Assembly (NCBI RefSeq): GCF_000425785.1
Contig: NZ_KE384453.1
Coordinates: 55,644 to 119,643, forward strand
DNA length: 64,000 nucleotides
Reading direction: 5' to 3'
From: Pseudomonas taiwanensis DSM 21245
Lineage (GTDB): Bacteria > Pseudomonadota > Gammaproteobacteria > Pseudomonadales > Pseudomonadaceae
Shown: one piece after another, positions 17,388 through 26,164 of the stretch
How positions within the stretch are numbered: position 1 is the stretch's first letter
Layout of the letters: the number at the start of each line of letters is the position of its first letter
Made by a program: the position numbers and the translations under genes
Notes under the pieces: generated by a model
Told to the model about the DNA's origin: nothing
Databases searched by the model: none
The model's input: only the letters and a program-made list of their open reading frames with translations

Positions 17388-18140
17388 CTACATGGCGACC
17401 TCCACCTGCCCTGGGCCTGTGACCCGGGCTTTTACCACGCGTTTGGAGTTCAGGTTGCGGATGCGGATCTGTTCGCCGATGCCGCCTTTGCTGAGCGCTT
17501 CGCCTGGCATGCGCACGCTCAGGGTGCCGCTGCGCGCAACGATCACCACGTGGTCGCCCTTGCGCACGACGTCGGCCTGTTCCAGGTGTTGGGGAGTCAA
17601 GACCTGGTCGAGCACCGTGGGGCGCAGCACTTTCATCTCAAGCGCCTGGTCGAGTTCGGTGAGAAAGCCTTGGTTCAGCGTTCCGACATCCCGTTCGCGC
17701 AGGGCGACGTCACCCTCGCCGACCGTGCTGCCGCGCTTGAGTGGGCGGGTGGCCACCACCACGTCGCGATACAGCCGCACGGTGGCCGGCACGAATACCG
17801 TCCAGGGGGCGCTGCCATCGCAGCGTACGCGCACCGTTACCCGGCCCAGCGGCTGGGCCGGGCTTTCCAGGGAAGCGTCCAAGGCCTGGCTGCACAGTGG
17901 CATGCGTAGGCGCGGGTCGAGCGAATTGACCTGGATGTCGTAGCGGCCCGCGGTCTGGGTCGTGGCCAGGTAATCCTCAACGGTAAATTCAAGAAACCCT
18001 TGGGTGACACCGATAAGCTGTTCAGGCAAGGTGAACGCGTCCGCCAGCGTACGAGCACCGGGTGCCAGCAGGCACAGCGCGGCGAGCGTGCTGCTCAGCA
18101 GGCGGGTCAATCGTCGGAAAAATGTCGTTTTCGTGTACAT
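17388..18140 (-). CDS. flgA: P-ring assembly chaperone FlgA
   Basis: 250 residues with a Sec signal peptide: MYTKTTFFRRLTRLL, a hydrophobic core SSTLAALCLLA and cleavage near TLADA. The mature part carries the SAF-like domain (VVATRPLKRGSTVGEGDV) and ends in the FlgA C-terminal domain with VRKGDHVVIVARSG and VKARVTGPGQVEV. FlgA is a periplasmic chaperone for FlgI. Start chosen at the signal peptide; a longer frame to 18287 would run over the divergent cheV promoter and start. Confidence 0.93.
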   Translation of the reverse strand: MYTKTTFFRRLTRLLSSTLAALCLLAPGARTLADAFTLPEQLIGVTQGFLEFTVEDYLATTQTAGRYDIQVNSLDPRLRMPLCSQALDASLESPAQPLGRVTVRVRCDGSAPWTVFVPATVRLYRDVVVATRPLKRGSTVGEGDVALRERDVGTLNQGFLTELDQALEMKVLRPTVLDQVLTPQHLEQADVVRKGDHVVIVARSGTLSVRMPGEALSKGGIGEQIRIRNLNSKRVVKARVTGPGQVEVAM

Positions 18141-18152
18141 GGCACTCAAAAA

Positions 18153-18168
18153 AGCAAAGCCCGTGCCG
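18153..18168 (-). promoter_or_regulatory. Sigma-54 promoter of flgA
   Basis: On the minus strand CGGCAC-GGGCT-TTGCT matches TGGCAC-N5-TTGCT with one change and the required GG/GC spacing. It lies 13 bases before the flgA ATG, so the leader would be very short. Confidence 0.7.
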
Positions 18169-18204
18169 ACTCGGTACATAGGCTGACAAGTAAAGGAGTC
18201 TGGC

Positions 18205-19134
18205 ATGGCTGGTGTTATGGATTCGGTCAACCAGCGCACGCAACTGGTGGGGCAGAATCGCCTGGAGTTGCTGTTGTTCCGCCTCAACGGCGAGCAACTC
18301 TACGGCATCAACGTATTCAAGGTCAGGGAAGTGCTGCAGTGCCCGGAGCTGACCTTGCTGCCCAAGTCCCATCCGGTGGTGCGTGGTGTGGCCAATATTC
18401 GCGGGGCGACCATCCCGATCCTCGACTTGTCGATGGCGACCGGTTTGCCCGGCCTTACGGAAGACACGCGCAACAGCTTCGTGATCATCACCGAGTACAA
18501 CACCAAGACTCAGGGCTTTTTGGTGCACTCGGTGGAGCGCATCGTCAACATGAACTGGGAAGAGATCCATCCGCCACCCAAGGGGACTGGGCGCGATCAC
18601 TACCTGACGGCGGTCACCCGGGTGGACAACCGCATGGTCGAGATCATCGATGTGGAGAAGGTGCTGGCCGAAGTGGCGCCGTCGTCCGAGTCGGTGTCCG
18701 CCGGCGTGGTCGATGCCGAGGTGCAGGACAAGGCCGTGCTGCTTCGGGTGCTTACTGTCGACGACTCGTCGGTGGCGCGCAAGCAGGTCAGTCGTTGCCT
18801 GCAGACGGTCGGTGTCGAGGTGGTGGCGCTCAACGATGGTCGTCAGGCCCTGGATTACCTGCGCAAGCTGGTGGACGAGGGCAAGCGACCCGAGGAGGAG
18901 TTCCTGATGATGATCTCGGACATTGAAATGCCGGAAATGGATGGCTATACGCTGACTGCGGAGATTCGCAGTGACCCGCGTATGCAAAAGTTGCACATCG
19001 TCCTGCATACTTCATTGTCGGGGGTGTTCAACCAGGCCATGGTCAAGAAGGTCGGCGCCGATGACTTCCTGGCCAAATTCAAGCCGGACGACCTTGCCCA
19101 GCGCGTGGTCGACCGGATCAAGGCAACGCATTGA
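18205..19134 (+). CDS. cheV: Chemotaxis coupling protein CheV
   Basis: 309 residues. An N-terminal CheW domain (about 15-165; LLLFRLNGEQLYGINVFKVREV and RGVANIRGATIPILDLS) is fused to a response-regulator receiver domain (about 175-305) with the phospho-acceptor Asp in ISDIEMPEMDGYTL and the conserved Lys in FLAKF. CheV couples chemoreceptors to CheA and its receiver domain adjusts adaptation. The ATG follows AAGGAG. It is divergent from flgA and 52 bases ahead of cheR. Confidence 0.95.
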   Translation: MAGVMDSVNQRTQLVGQNRLELLLFRLNGEQLYGINVFKVREVLQCPELTLLPKSHPVVRGVANIRGATIPILDLSMATGLPGLTEDTRNSFVIITEYNTKTQGFLVHSVERIVNMNWEEIHPPPKGTGRDHYLTAVTRVDNRMVEIIDVEKVLAEVAPSSESVSAGVVDAEVQDKAVLLRVLTVDDSSVARKQVSRCLQTVGVEVVALNDGRQALDYLRKLVDEGKRPEEEFLMMISDIEMPEMDGYTLTAEIRSDPRMQKLHIVLHTSLSGVFNQAMVKKVGADDFLAKFKPDDLAQRVVDRIKATH

Positions 19135-19186
19135 AGCAGTTGGGGGGACAGCTCCCGACACCAGTGATTGAAAAGAGGCGGCGTTA

Positions 19187-20014
19187 GTGTCTACGGGTAA
19201 TTTGGATTTCGAACAGTTCCGGGTATTCCTGGAGAAAGCCTGTGGCATCCTGCTGGGCGAGAATAAGCAGTATCTGGTCTCCAGCCGTCTCAACAAGCTG
19301 ATGGAGCAGCAGGGCATCAAGAGCTTGGGCGAGCTGGTCCAGCGTATTCAGACGCAGCCGCGTGGTGGGCTGCGCGAGCAGGTGGTCGATGCCATGACCA
19401 CCAACGAGACCCTGTGGTTTCGCGACACCTATCCGTTCGAAGTGTTGAAGAACAAGGTGGTTCCGGAGTTCATCAAGAACAATCCGGGTCAGCGTCTGCG
19501 CATCTGGTCGGCGGCCTGTTCGTCGGGGCAGGAGCCTTACTCCATCTCCATGGCGCTGGACGAGTTCGAGCGCAGCAACCTCGGACAGTTGAAGATGGGA
19601 GCGCAGATCGTCGCCACCGACCTGTCCGGTTCGATGCTGAACAACTGCAAGACGGGTGAGTACGACAGCCTGGCGATTGCCCGTGGTTTGTCCCAGGAGC
19701 GGTTGCAGCGTTACTTCGACACCAAGGGGCCAGGGCGTTGGGCGGTGAAGCCGGCCATTCGTAGCCGTGTCGAGTTCCGTTCGTTCAATTTGCTCGACAG
19801 CTATGCGGCGCTGGGCAAGTTCGACATCGTGTTTTGCCGCAACGTGCTGATCTACTTCTCGGCGCAGGTGAAGAAAGACATTTTGATGCGCATTCACAGC
19901 ACCTTGAAACCGGGTGGTTATCTGTTCCTTGGCGCTTCCGAGGCGCTGAACGGGCTGCCGGATCATTACCAGATGGTGCAGTGCAGCCCGGGGATCATCT
20001 ACCAGGCCAAGTGA
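19187..20014 (+). CDS. cheR: Chemoreceptor methyltransferase CheR
   Basis: 275 residues starting at GTG. An N-terminal helical CheR_N domain (about 1-75) precedes the SAM-dependent methyltransferase domain with TNETLWFRDTYPF, RIWSAACSSGQEPYSI (motif I) and FDIVFCRNVLIYF. CheR methylates glutamates on chemoreceptors using SAM. The cheV-cheR pair beside the flgB operon is the standard Pseudomonas order. The GTG is chosen as it yields the conserved N-terminus MSTGNLDFEQFR and follows AGAGG. Confidence 0.95.
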   Translation: MSTGNLDFEQFRVFLEKACGILLGENKQYLVSSRLNKLMEQQGIKSLGELVQRIQTQPRGGLREQVVDAMTTNETLWFRDTYPFEVLKNKVVPEFIKNNPGQRLRIWSAACSSGQEPYSISMALDEFERSNLGQLKMGAQIVATDLSGSMLNNCKTGEYDSLAIARGLSQERLQRYFDTKGPGRWAVKPAIRSRVEFRSFNLLDSYAALGKFDIVFCRNVLIYFSAQVKKDILMRIHSTLKPGGYLFLGASEALNGLPDHYQMVQCSPGIIYQAK

Positions 20015-20060
20015 TCAGGAGGGGGCGGGTGCTTGTCTGTGGGGTGTGGCGCCTGTGAGA

Positions 20061-20152
20061 TCGAGCGCCGCCCGCGCGGCGCATCCCCAGCAAGGTTCGC
20101 TCCTACGTTTGTTCACGGCCAATAACGTCTGTGGCAGGCGCGCGCGACCGCC
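20061..20152. repeat. REP-like 92-bp repeat, copy 1
   Basis: GCGCCGCCCGCGCGGCGC palindrome plus a second stem region, then TCGCTCCTACG and GGCGCGCGCGACCGCC. It matches the sequence at 59374-59465 over 92 bases with about 82 identities by eye and no gaps. This fits an extragenic palindromic family of the P. putida group. It occupies most of the cheR-flgB gap. Confidence 0.8.
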
Positions 20153-20402
20153 GCAGCGCTCCCGACCAACCCCCATCGCCCCGCCATCTGCCCTCTGACG
20201 TCAATTTTTTGTTTTGCCGCTTTTGCCGTCCGGCAATTGCCGCTCAGGCATCTCCAGGCGGAAGCACTTTGCCGCTTTTCTGGCATGCCGGCGCTGCCGG
20301 TAACCGCAAAAACCCCGCAAACATGGGCTTCTACAGGTTTGGCACAGCACTTGCTAAAGCTTTGGCAATCACACGCTGGTCAACCTTTGAAGGTTCCCTG
20401 AC
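20153..20402. other. Rest of the cheR-flgB intergenic region
   Basis: About 250 bases without a gene; only the sigma-54 promoter of flgB is recognisable. The part 20200-20300 contains several TTTTGCCGCTTTT-like stretches, which may be FleQ-binding or simply AT-rich spacer. Confidence 0.4.
20340..20355 (+). promoter_or_regulatory. Sigma-54 promoter of the flgBCDE operon
   Basis: TGGCAC-AGCAC-TTGCT, a full match to TGGCAC-N5-TTGCT, ending 47 bases before the flgB ATG. FleR is the usual activator of this operon in pseudomonads. Confidence 0.9.
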
Positions 20403-20810
20403 ATGAGCATCAGTTTCGACAAGGCGCTTGGCATTCACGAAAAGGCCCTGGGCTTCCGCGCCCAGCGTGCCGAAGTGCTGGCCAACAACATCGCCAACGC
20501 CGACACGCCCAACTACAAGGCGCGTGACATGGATTTCTCGTCGGTGCTCGCCGCCGAGAGTCAGAAGCAGCAGAGCGGGCGCTTCGCCATGGAGCGTACC
20601 AACAGCCGGCACATCGAGGCCGAAGGTCTGGCCATGGCGGACGATACCCTCCAGTACCGTACGCCTGCGATGCCGTCGATCGACCAGAATACCGTCGACG
20701 CCCAGGTAGAGCAGGCCAACTACACGGAAAACGCCATGGGCTTCCAGGCCAGCTTCACCTTGCTCAACAGTAAATTCAAAGGGCTGGTTTCGGCCCTGCG
20801 CGGAGAGTAA
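20403..20810 (+). CDS. flgB: Flagellar basal-body rod protein FlgB
   Basis: 135 residues. The N-terminus carries the conserved rod/hook motif LANNIANADTPNYKARD (about residues 27-43). FlgB is the most proximal rod subunit and is exported by the flagellar type III system without a cleaved signal. First gene of flgBCDE; flgC starts 3 bases later. Confidence 0.96.
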   Translation: MSISFDKALGIHEKALGFRAQRAEVLANNIANADTPNYKARDMDFSSVLAAESQKQQSGRFAMERTNSRHIEAEGLAMADDTLQYRTPAMPSIDQNTVDAQVEQANYTENAMGFQASFTLLNSKFKGLVSALRGE

Positions 20811-20812
20811 CC

Positions 20813-21256
20813 ATGTCCCTGTCCAGTGTCTTCAACATCGCAGGCTCCGGCATGAGCGCGCAGAACACGCGTCTCAATACCGTGGCCTCCAACATCGCCA
20901 ACGCCGAGACCGTTTCGTCGAGCATCGACCAGACCTACCGCGCTCGCCACCCGGTGTTCGCCACCACGTTCCAGAACGCGCAGAGCGGCGTCAGCCAGTC
21001 GCTGTTCGAAGACCAGGGTGAAGCCGGTCAAGGCGTTCAGGTCAAGGGCATCATCGAAGACCAGAGCAACCTGGAAGCGCGCTACGAGCCCAACCATCCG
21101 GCGGCGAACAAGGACGGTTACGTCTACTACCCCAACGTCAACGTGGTCGAGGAGATGGCTGACATGATCTCCGCCAGCCGTGCGTTCCAGACCAACGCCG
21201 AACTGATGAACACCGCCAAGAACATGATGCAGAAAGTACTGACCCTGGGTCAGTGA
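20813..21256 (+). CDS. flgC: Flagellar basal-body rod protein FlgC
   Basis: 147 residues. SGMSAQNTRLNTVASNIANAET is the N-terminal rod motif and the C-terminal ASRAFQTNAELMNTAKNMM forms the D0 coiled coil common to axial proteins. Part of the proximal rod. Confidence 0.96.
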   Translation: MSLSSVFNIAGSGMSAQNTRLNTVASNIANAETVSSSIDQTYRARHPVFATTFQNAQSGVSQSLFEDQGEAGQGVQVKGIIEDQSNLEARYEPNHPAANKDGYVYYPNVNVVEEMADMISASRAFQTNAELMNTAKNMMQKVLTLGQ

Positions 21257-21271
21257 TAAGGAATCCAGACC

Positions 21272-21982
21272 ATGGCAGTCGATAGCACCAGTGGTGTGAA
21301 CCTCAATGACGTCATCGCGGCGTCAGGTGTCACCACCAGCAGCGCCAAGAAGACCACGACTACCAGCGCTGCGACCGGCAACCAGACGTTGGGCAAAGAT
21401 GCCTTCCTGCAGTTGCTGGTCACCCAGATGCAGAACCAGAACCCGCTGGATCCGCAGGACAACAGCGAGTTCGTCGCACAGTTGGCGCAATTCAGTAGCC
21501 TCGAAGGCATCACCTCGTTGAACGAGTCGGTCAGCGCCATCACCAGCGCCATGGCTTCGTCGCAAGCGCTGCAGGCGTCCTCGCTGGTCGGTCGTTCGGT
21601 GATCGTGCAGAACGACAAGGCCATCGTCGACACCACTGAGAGCTTCAATGCGCAGTTCGTGGTGCCCCAGGCCATCAGCGAAGCGAAGATCACTATCACC
21701 GACAAGGATGGCAACACCGTCAAGACCATCGAGTTGGGCGAGCAGAAGGCCGGTTATGCCGACTTCATCTGGGATGGCACCAACAGCAAGGGCGAGAAGG
21801 TCGATCCGGGCACTTACACCTTTACCGCCACTACCACGGTGGACGGCAAGGCGGTGCAGATGAATACCTTGCTGCCAGCCAAGGTCACCAGCGTCAGCTT
21901 CAACACCACCGGCGAGATGGTGCTGAACCTGGCGGGTGTCGGCAAGGTTTCGCTGTCCGACGTACAAACCATCGGTATCTAA
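21272..21982 (+). CDS. flgD: Flagellar hook assembly protein (hook cap) FlgD
   Basis: 236 residues. N-terminal FlgD domain with FLQLLVTQMQNQNPLDPQDN (about 47-66), the strongly conserved block, then a Tudor-like and Ig-like C-terminal domain with WDGTNSKGEKVDPGTYTF. FlgD caps the growing hook and is discarded on completion. Lies 15 bases after flgC. Confidence 0.96.
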   Translation: MAVDSTSGVNLNDVIAASGVTTSSAKKTTTTSAATGNQTLGKDAFLQLLVTQMQNQNPLDPQDNSEFVAQLAQFSSLEGITSLNESVSAITSAMASSQALQASSLVGRSVIVQNDKAIVDTTESFNAQFVVPQAISEAKITITDKDGNTVKTIELGEQKAGYADFIWDGTNSKGEKVDPGTYTFTATTTVDGKAVQMNTLLPAKVTSVSFNTTGEMVLNLAGVGKVSLSDVQTIGI

Positions 21983-22015
21983 GGCCGATAGAACGGCAAG
22001 AAAAGGAGCAACTAC

Positions 22016-23368
22016 ATGTCTTTCAATATCGGCCTTAGCGGTCTGTACGCGGCCAACAAGCAACTGGACGTCACTGGCAACAACATCGCCAACGTCAACA
22101 CCACCGGCTTTAAATCCTCCCGTGCCGAATTCGCAGACGTATACGCGGGGGCCAACCGCCTGGGCGTGGGCAAGAACCAGGTGGGTAACGGTGTGCGCTT
22201 GGCAGCGATCTCCCAGCAGTTTAGCCAGGGCGACGTCAACAACACCGGCAACGTGCTGGACATGGGTATCCAAGGCCAGGGCTTCTTCATCCTGTCTGAC
22301 AACGGCGCGCGCGTGTACACCCGTGCCGGTGCCTTCCAGAACAGCAAGGATAACTACGTGATCACCTCGGACGGCCTGCGCCTGCAAGGCTATGCCGCCG
22401 ACGAGAACGGCAACATCAAGCGTGGCGTACTGACCGATCTCAAGATCGATACCTCCTCGCTGGCGCCGAAGGCCACCACCCTGATCGACCAGGGCATCAA
22501 CCTGAACTCCGAGGCGGACATCATTCCGCTGCCGAGCGCCACGCCTGCCGGTCCGGCGTTCGACCCGGCCGACGATACTACCTATACCAAGTCGTTCCCG
22601 ACCAAGGTGTATGACAGTCAGGGTAACGAGCACACCATGGAGCAGTTCTACCGCAAGACCGGGACGAACCAGTGGACCATGTACACCCTGATCGATGGTC
22701 GCAATCCGATGGACCCGACGTCGGCTGCCCCGCTGGAGGCGTCCATGACCTTCAACTCCGACGGTAGCGTGGCGTCGATGGCGACCGACCCTGCCAGCAT
22801 TCCTGTGGGTGCTCCGGCCGGTGCCCAGTGGGACGTGACCAACAATACCTTCACCCTCAAGGGTTGGATTCCAGCCGCCAAGGATGCTTCGGGTAACTGG
22901 GCCTCCAACGGTTCTGCGGAAAACGCTGCGGGCATGCGCCTGTCGATGAACAGCACCACGTCCTACAACACGGAAACCGCGCGCATGTCGCAGTCCCAGG
23001 ACGGCTACGCCACCGGTATCCTGTCGAGCCTGTCGATCGACTCCACCGGCGTGATGTTCGCAAGCTTCAGCAACCAGCAGTCGCGCGCCATCGGCCAGGT
23101 GGCCCTGGCCAGCTTCGCCAACGAACAGGGTCTGCAGCAGATTGGCGGCACTCGCTGGACCGAGACCTACTCCTCGGGTATTCCGGGCATTGACTCGCCG
23201 AAGACCGGTACTCTGGGTAGCGTCGAGTCCAACTCGCTGGAAGCCTCGAACGTCAACCTGACGCAAGAGCTGGTCGAGCTGATCAAGGCGCAGAGCAACT
23301 ACCAGGCGAACGCCAAGACCATCTCCACCGAAAGCACCATCATGCAGACCATCATCCAGATGACCTGA
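22016..23368 (+). CDS. flgE: Flagellar hook protein FlgE
   Basis: 450 residues. N-terminal IGLSGLYAANKQLDVTGNNI and NTTGFKSSRAEFADVYA, and C-terminal LVELIKAQSNYQANAKTIST, are the hook D0 motifs; the middle (about 150-390) is the variable hook domain. Builds the curved hook. AAAGGAG precedes the ATG. A small exported protein gene follows before the next flagellar operon. Confidence 0.96.
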   Translation: MSFNIGLSGLYAANKQLDVTGNNIANVNTTGFKSSRAEFADVYAGANRLGVGKNQVGNGVRLAAISQQFSQGDVNNTGNVLDMGIQGQGFFILSDNGARVYTRAGAFQNSKDNYVITSDGLRLQGYAADENGNIKRGVLTDLKIDTSSLAPKATTLIDQGINLNSEADIIPLPSATPAGPAFDPADDTTYTKSFPTKVYDSQGNEHTMEQFYRKTGTNQWTMYTLIDGRNPMDPTSAAPLEASMTFNSDGSVASMATDPASIPVGAPAGAQWDVTNNTFTLKGWIPAAKDASGNWASNGSAENAAGMRLSMNSTTSYNTETARMSQSQDGYATGILSSLSIDSTGVMFASFSNQQSRAIGQVALASFANEQGLQQIGGTRWTETYSSGIPGIDSPKTGTLGSVESNSLEASNVNLTQELVELIKAQSNYQANAKTISTESTIMQTIIQMT

Positions 23369-23419
23369 TGCTGGATTGAGGGTAGGGGCTGCAGGGCGGC
23401 CCCGCTTCATGGAGTTAGC

Positions 23420-23605
23420 ATGAACAAGTGGCTCATTGTGCTGGTCGCCGTTTTTTGCCTTGCCCAGGTCCAGGCTGGCACCGCTTATTGGTGGCGCTGG
23501 GAGAGCCAGGCGGATGGCCGGCTGGTCTGTTCGCAATGGTCGCCGGGTGATGGCTGGAAGAAGTTCGCCGGGCCATACACCAATGGTGGCTGCAGGGAGC
23601 CATAG
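23420..23605 (+). CDS. Small exported protein between flgE and flgF
   Basis: 61 residues with a clear Sec signal peptide: MNKWLIVLVAVFCLAQVQA, cleaved after the AQVQA box, leaving about 42 residues rich in Trp (WWRWESQ, CSQWSPGDGWKKF) and two Cys that could form a disulfide. GGAGTTAGC precedes the ATG. Its place between flgE and the sigma-54 promoter of flgF suggests read-through from flgBCDE and a possible periplasmic role, but no family is recognised. Confidence 0.6.
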   Translation: MNKWLIVLVAVFCLAQVQAGTAYWWRWESQADGRLVCSQWSPGDGWKKFAGPYTNGGCREP

Positions 23606-23714
23606 CGCCACTTGGGATCTTGCCGGCGACGAGGTCTTAACAAGCCATCGTCTTTGCCGCCAGCGGCAACCCGGCGCCGGATAACCGACGTCAGTGCCGG
23701 TCACCAGCCCCTCG

Positions 23715-23738
23715 AAAGCCCGTATTCACGGGCTTTTT
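23715..23738 (+). terminator. Terminator before the flgF operon
   Basis: AAAGCCCGT, loop, ACGGGCTTT, TT. Ends transcripts from flgE and the small exported protein gene just ahead of the flgF promoter. Confidence 0.75.
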
Positions 23739-23754
23739 CACGATTTAAGAAAGT

Positions 23755-23770
23755 TGGTTCGGAACTTGCT
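23755..23770 (+). promoter_or_regulatory. Sigma-54 promoter of the flgF operon
   Basis: TGGTTC-GGAAC-TTGCT keeps the GG and GC elements at the required spacing; two bases differ from TGGCAC. It lies 59 bases before the flgF start. Confidence 0.7.
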
Positions 23771-23829
23771 TTAAAGCCTGCACAGCAACGGCGAGCGGCA
23801 AATGATCGCCAGTGCAGCGGAGGATGACT

Positions 23830-24570
23830 GTGGACAAGATGCTTTACGTGGCCATGACCGGCGCCAGCCAGAACGCGCTGGCGCAGAAGGCCCATGCCAA
23901 CAACCTGGCGAACGTTTCCACCAACGGTTTCCAGCGTGACCTGGAGCAGGCGCGCTCGATGCCGGTGTTCGGTGACAGCTTTCCGGCGCGTGCGTTCGCG
24001 ATGACTGAGCGTCCCGCGACCGACTTCAGCGAAGGACCGATGGTCGAGACTGGGCGTGAACTGGACGTGGCAGTCGCGGGGCAGGGCTTCATCGCCGTGC
24101 AGGCGCCAGATGGCAGCGAGGCTTACGTGCGCACCGGCAGCCTGAACATCGATGCGCTGGGCGTGCTGCGCGCCGGCAACGGTATGCCGGTGATCGGCAA
24201 CGGTGGTCCGATCGCCATTCCGCCAGAGCAGAAGGTGGAAGTGGGCGCCGACGGCACCATCAGTATCCGTGCCATGGGTGAAGACCCCCGGGTGATGGCC
24301 GAGGTCGATCGCATCAAACTGGTCAACCCCGACACCAAGGGCCTGACCAAAGGCCTGGATGGCTTGATCCACACCCAGAATGGCCAGCCGGCCGACGCCG
24401 ACGTCAATGTGCGCGTGGTGTCCGGTTTCCTGGAGGGCAGCAATGTCAATGCCGTCGAAGAAATGACTTCGGTGCTCGCGCTGTCCCGTCAATTCGAACT
24501 GCACGTCAAGATGATGAACGCGGCCAAGGAAGGCGATGAAGCCATGGCGCGTGTTTTGCAAATCGGCTAA
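23830..24570 (+). CDS. flgF: Flagellar basal-body rod protein FlgF
   Basis: 246 residues from GTG. N-terminal KMLYVAMTGASQNALAQKAH and NVSTNGFQRDLE motifs and a C-terminal axial coiled-coil segment typify FlgF, a proximal rod protein. GTG 23830 is chosen because GGAGG lies 6 bases upstream; an ATG at 23824 overlaps the ribosome binding site, and a GTG at 23812 is also in frame. Confidence 0.94.
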   Translation: MDKMLYVAMTGASQNALAQKAHANNLANVSTNGFQRDLEQARSMPVFGDSFPARAFAMTERPATDFSEGPMVETGRELDVAVAGQGFIAVQAPDGSEAYVRTGSLNIDALGVLRAGNGMPVIGNGGPIAIPPEQKVEVGADGTISIRAMGEDPRVMAEVDRIKLVNPDTKGLTKGLDGLIHTQNGQPADADVNVRVVSGFLEGSNVNAVEEMTSVLALSRQFELHVKMMNAAKEGDEAMARVLQIG

Positions 24571-24617
24571 TCACATTTGAAAGGGTGCCGTAAAACAGGC
24601 GCACGAGGAGAACACTG

Positions 24618-25403
24618 ATGCTTCCGGCTCTTTGGGTCGCTAAAACCGGCCTGTCCGCCCAGGACACCAACCTGACCGTCATTTCCAACAACCTGGCCAA
24701 CGTCTCGACCACCGGCTTCAAGCGTGATCGCGCCGAGTTCCAGGACTTGCTCTACCAGATCAAGCGTCAGCCGGGCGCGCAGTCCACCCAGGACAGCGAA
24801 CTGCCGTCGGGTCTGCAGGTCGGTACCGGTGTGCGCATCGTCGGCACCCAGAAGAACTTCCAGACCGGTAGTCTGCAGACCACCGAGAACCCGTTGGACA
24901 TCGCCGTCAACGGCCGTGGTTTCTTCCAGATCCTGCAACCCGATGGCACCGTTTCCTATACCCGTGACGGTACCTTCCACCTGAACTCCGATGGTCAGGT
25001 CGTCAACGCCGATGGCCTGGCGCTGGAGCCGGCCATCGTCGTGCCAAACGACGCCCAGACCTTCACCGTCGGCCAGGACGGCACCGTGTCGATCACCACC
25101 GCCGGCAACCCGGCCGCTCAGGTCATCGGCAACATTCAGACCGCTGACTTCATCAACCCGGCCGGCCTGCAGGCGATGGGCAACAACCTGTTCCTGGAGA
25201 CCGCCGCCAGTGGCGCCCCACAGGTGGGTACCCCGGGCCTGAACGGTTTCGGTACCACCTTGCAGCAGACCTTGGAGAACTCCAACGTCAGCACCGTGGA
25301 AGAGCTGGTGAACATGATCACCACCCAGCGCGCCTACGAGATGAACTCCAAGGTCATCTCCACTGCCGACCAGATGCTGTCGTTCGTCACTCAGCAGCTG
25401 TAA
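24618..25403 (+). CDS. flgG: Flagellar distal rod protein FlgG
   Basis: 261 residues. LWVAKTGLSAQDTNLTVISN and the C-terminal VEELVNMITTQRAYEMNSKV are the conserved rod signatures. FlgG forms the long distal rod. It follows flgF by 47 bases with GAGGAG before the ATG. Confidence 0.96.
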   Translation: MLPALWVAKTGLSAQDTNLTVISNNLANVSTTGFKRDRAEFQDLLYQIKRQPGAQSTQDSELPSGLQVGTGVRIVGTQKNFQTGSLQTTENPLDIAVNGRGFFQILQPDGTVSYTRDGTFHLNSDGQVVNADGLALEPAIVVPNDAQTFTVGQDGTVSITTAGNPAAQVIGNIQTADFINPAGLQAMGNNLFLETAASGAPQVGTPGLNGFGTTLQQTLENSNVSTVEELVNMITTQRAYEMNSKVISTADQMLSFVTQQL

Positions 25404-25456
25404 CGCCGGCTTCTGGTTCCTAGCTCCTAGTTCAGTTGCAGCATGAGGTAAGTGTC

Positions 25457-26152
25457 ATGAATCGTTTGTTGTCCGTTTTCGCCCTGGGGGGGGCGGTGTT
25501 GATGGCAGGTTGTGTCGCTCCGACGCCCAAGCCCAACGACCCGTACTACGCGCCGGTCCTGCCGCGCACCCCGTTGCCGGCAGCGGCCAATAACGGTTCG
25601 ATCTACCAGGCGGGCTTCGATCAGAACCTGTACAGCGACCGCAAGGCGTTCCGGGTCGGTGACATCATCACCATCACCCTCAATGAACGCACCTCGGCCA
25701 GCAAGAACGCAGGTTCCCAGATTCAGAAGAACAGCAATGCCAACATTGGCCTGACCTCGCTGTTCGGGACCACGCCCAATACCAACAACCCATTCGGTGG
25801 TGGCGACCTTTCCCTCGAGGCGGGCTACAGCGGTGAGCGTGCAACCAAGGGCGATAGCAAGGCCACCCAGGGCAACACCCTGACCGGTTCGATCACTGTC
25901 ACCGTCGCCGACGTGCTGCCCAATGGCATCATCGCCGTGCGCGGCGAGAAGTGGATGACCCTGAACACCGGCGAGGAACTGGTGCGCATTGCGGGCTTGG
26001 TCCGTGCTGACGATATCGCCACCGACAACACCGTGCCGTCGACCCGTGTGGCCGATGCGCGCATCACCTATTCGGGCACCGGCTCCTTCGCCGATGCCAG
26101 TCAGCCGGGCTGGCTGGATCGCTTCTTCGTCAGCCCGCTCTGGCCCTTCTGA
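25457..26152 (+). CDS. flgH: Flagellar L-ring protein FlgH (lipoprotein)
   Basis: 231 residues. Lipoprotein signal: hydrophobic stretch FALGGAVLMAG followed by the lipobox LMAG-Cys, so it is anchored in the outer membrane. The mature domain has FRVGDIITITLNERTSASKN and ADVLPNGIIAVRGEKW, FlgH hallmarks. The ring lets the rod rotate through the outer membrane. ATG 25457 is preferred over 25436, which would put seven extra residues before the signal. Confidence 0.95.
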   Translation: MNRLLSVFALGGAVLMAGCVAPTPKPNDPYYAPVLPRTPLPAAANNGSIYQAGFDQNLYSDRKAFRVGDIITITLNERTSASKNAGSQIQKNSNANIGLTSLFGTTPNTNNPFGGGDLSLEAGYSGERATKGDSKATQGNTLTGSITVTVADVLPNGIIAVRGEKWMTLNTGEELVRIAGLVRADDIATDNTVPSTRVADARITYSGTGSFADASQPGWLDRFFVSPLWPF

Positions 26153-26164
26153 GTGCGGATGACC

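Noticed and set aside
21323..23704. 793-codon open frame on the minus strand opposite flgD and flgE
   Set aside because: Same reasons; flgD and flgE on the plus strand carry clear family motifs throughout.
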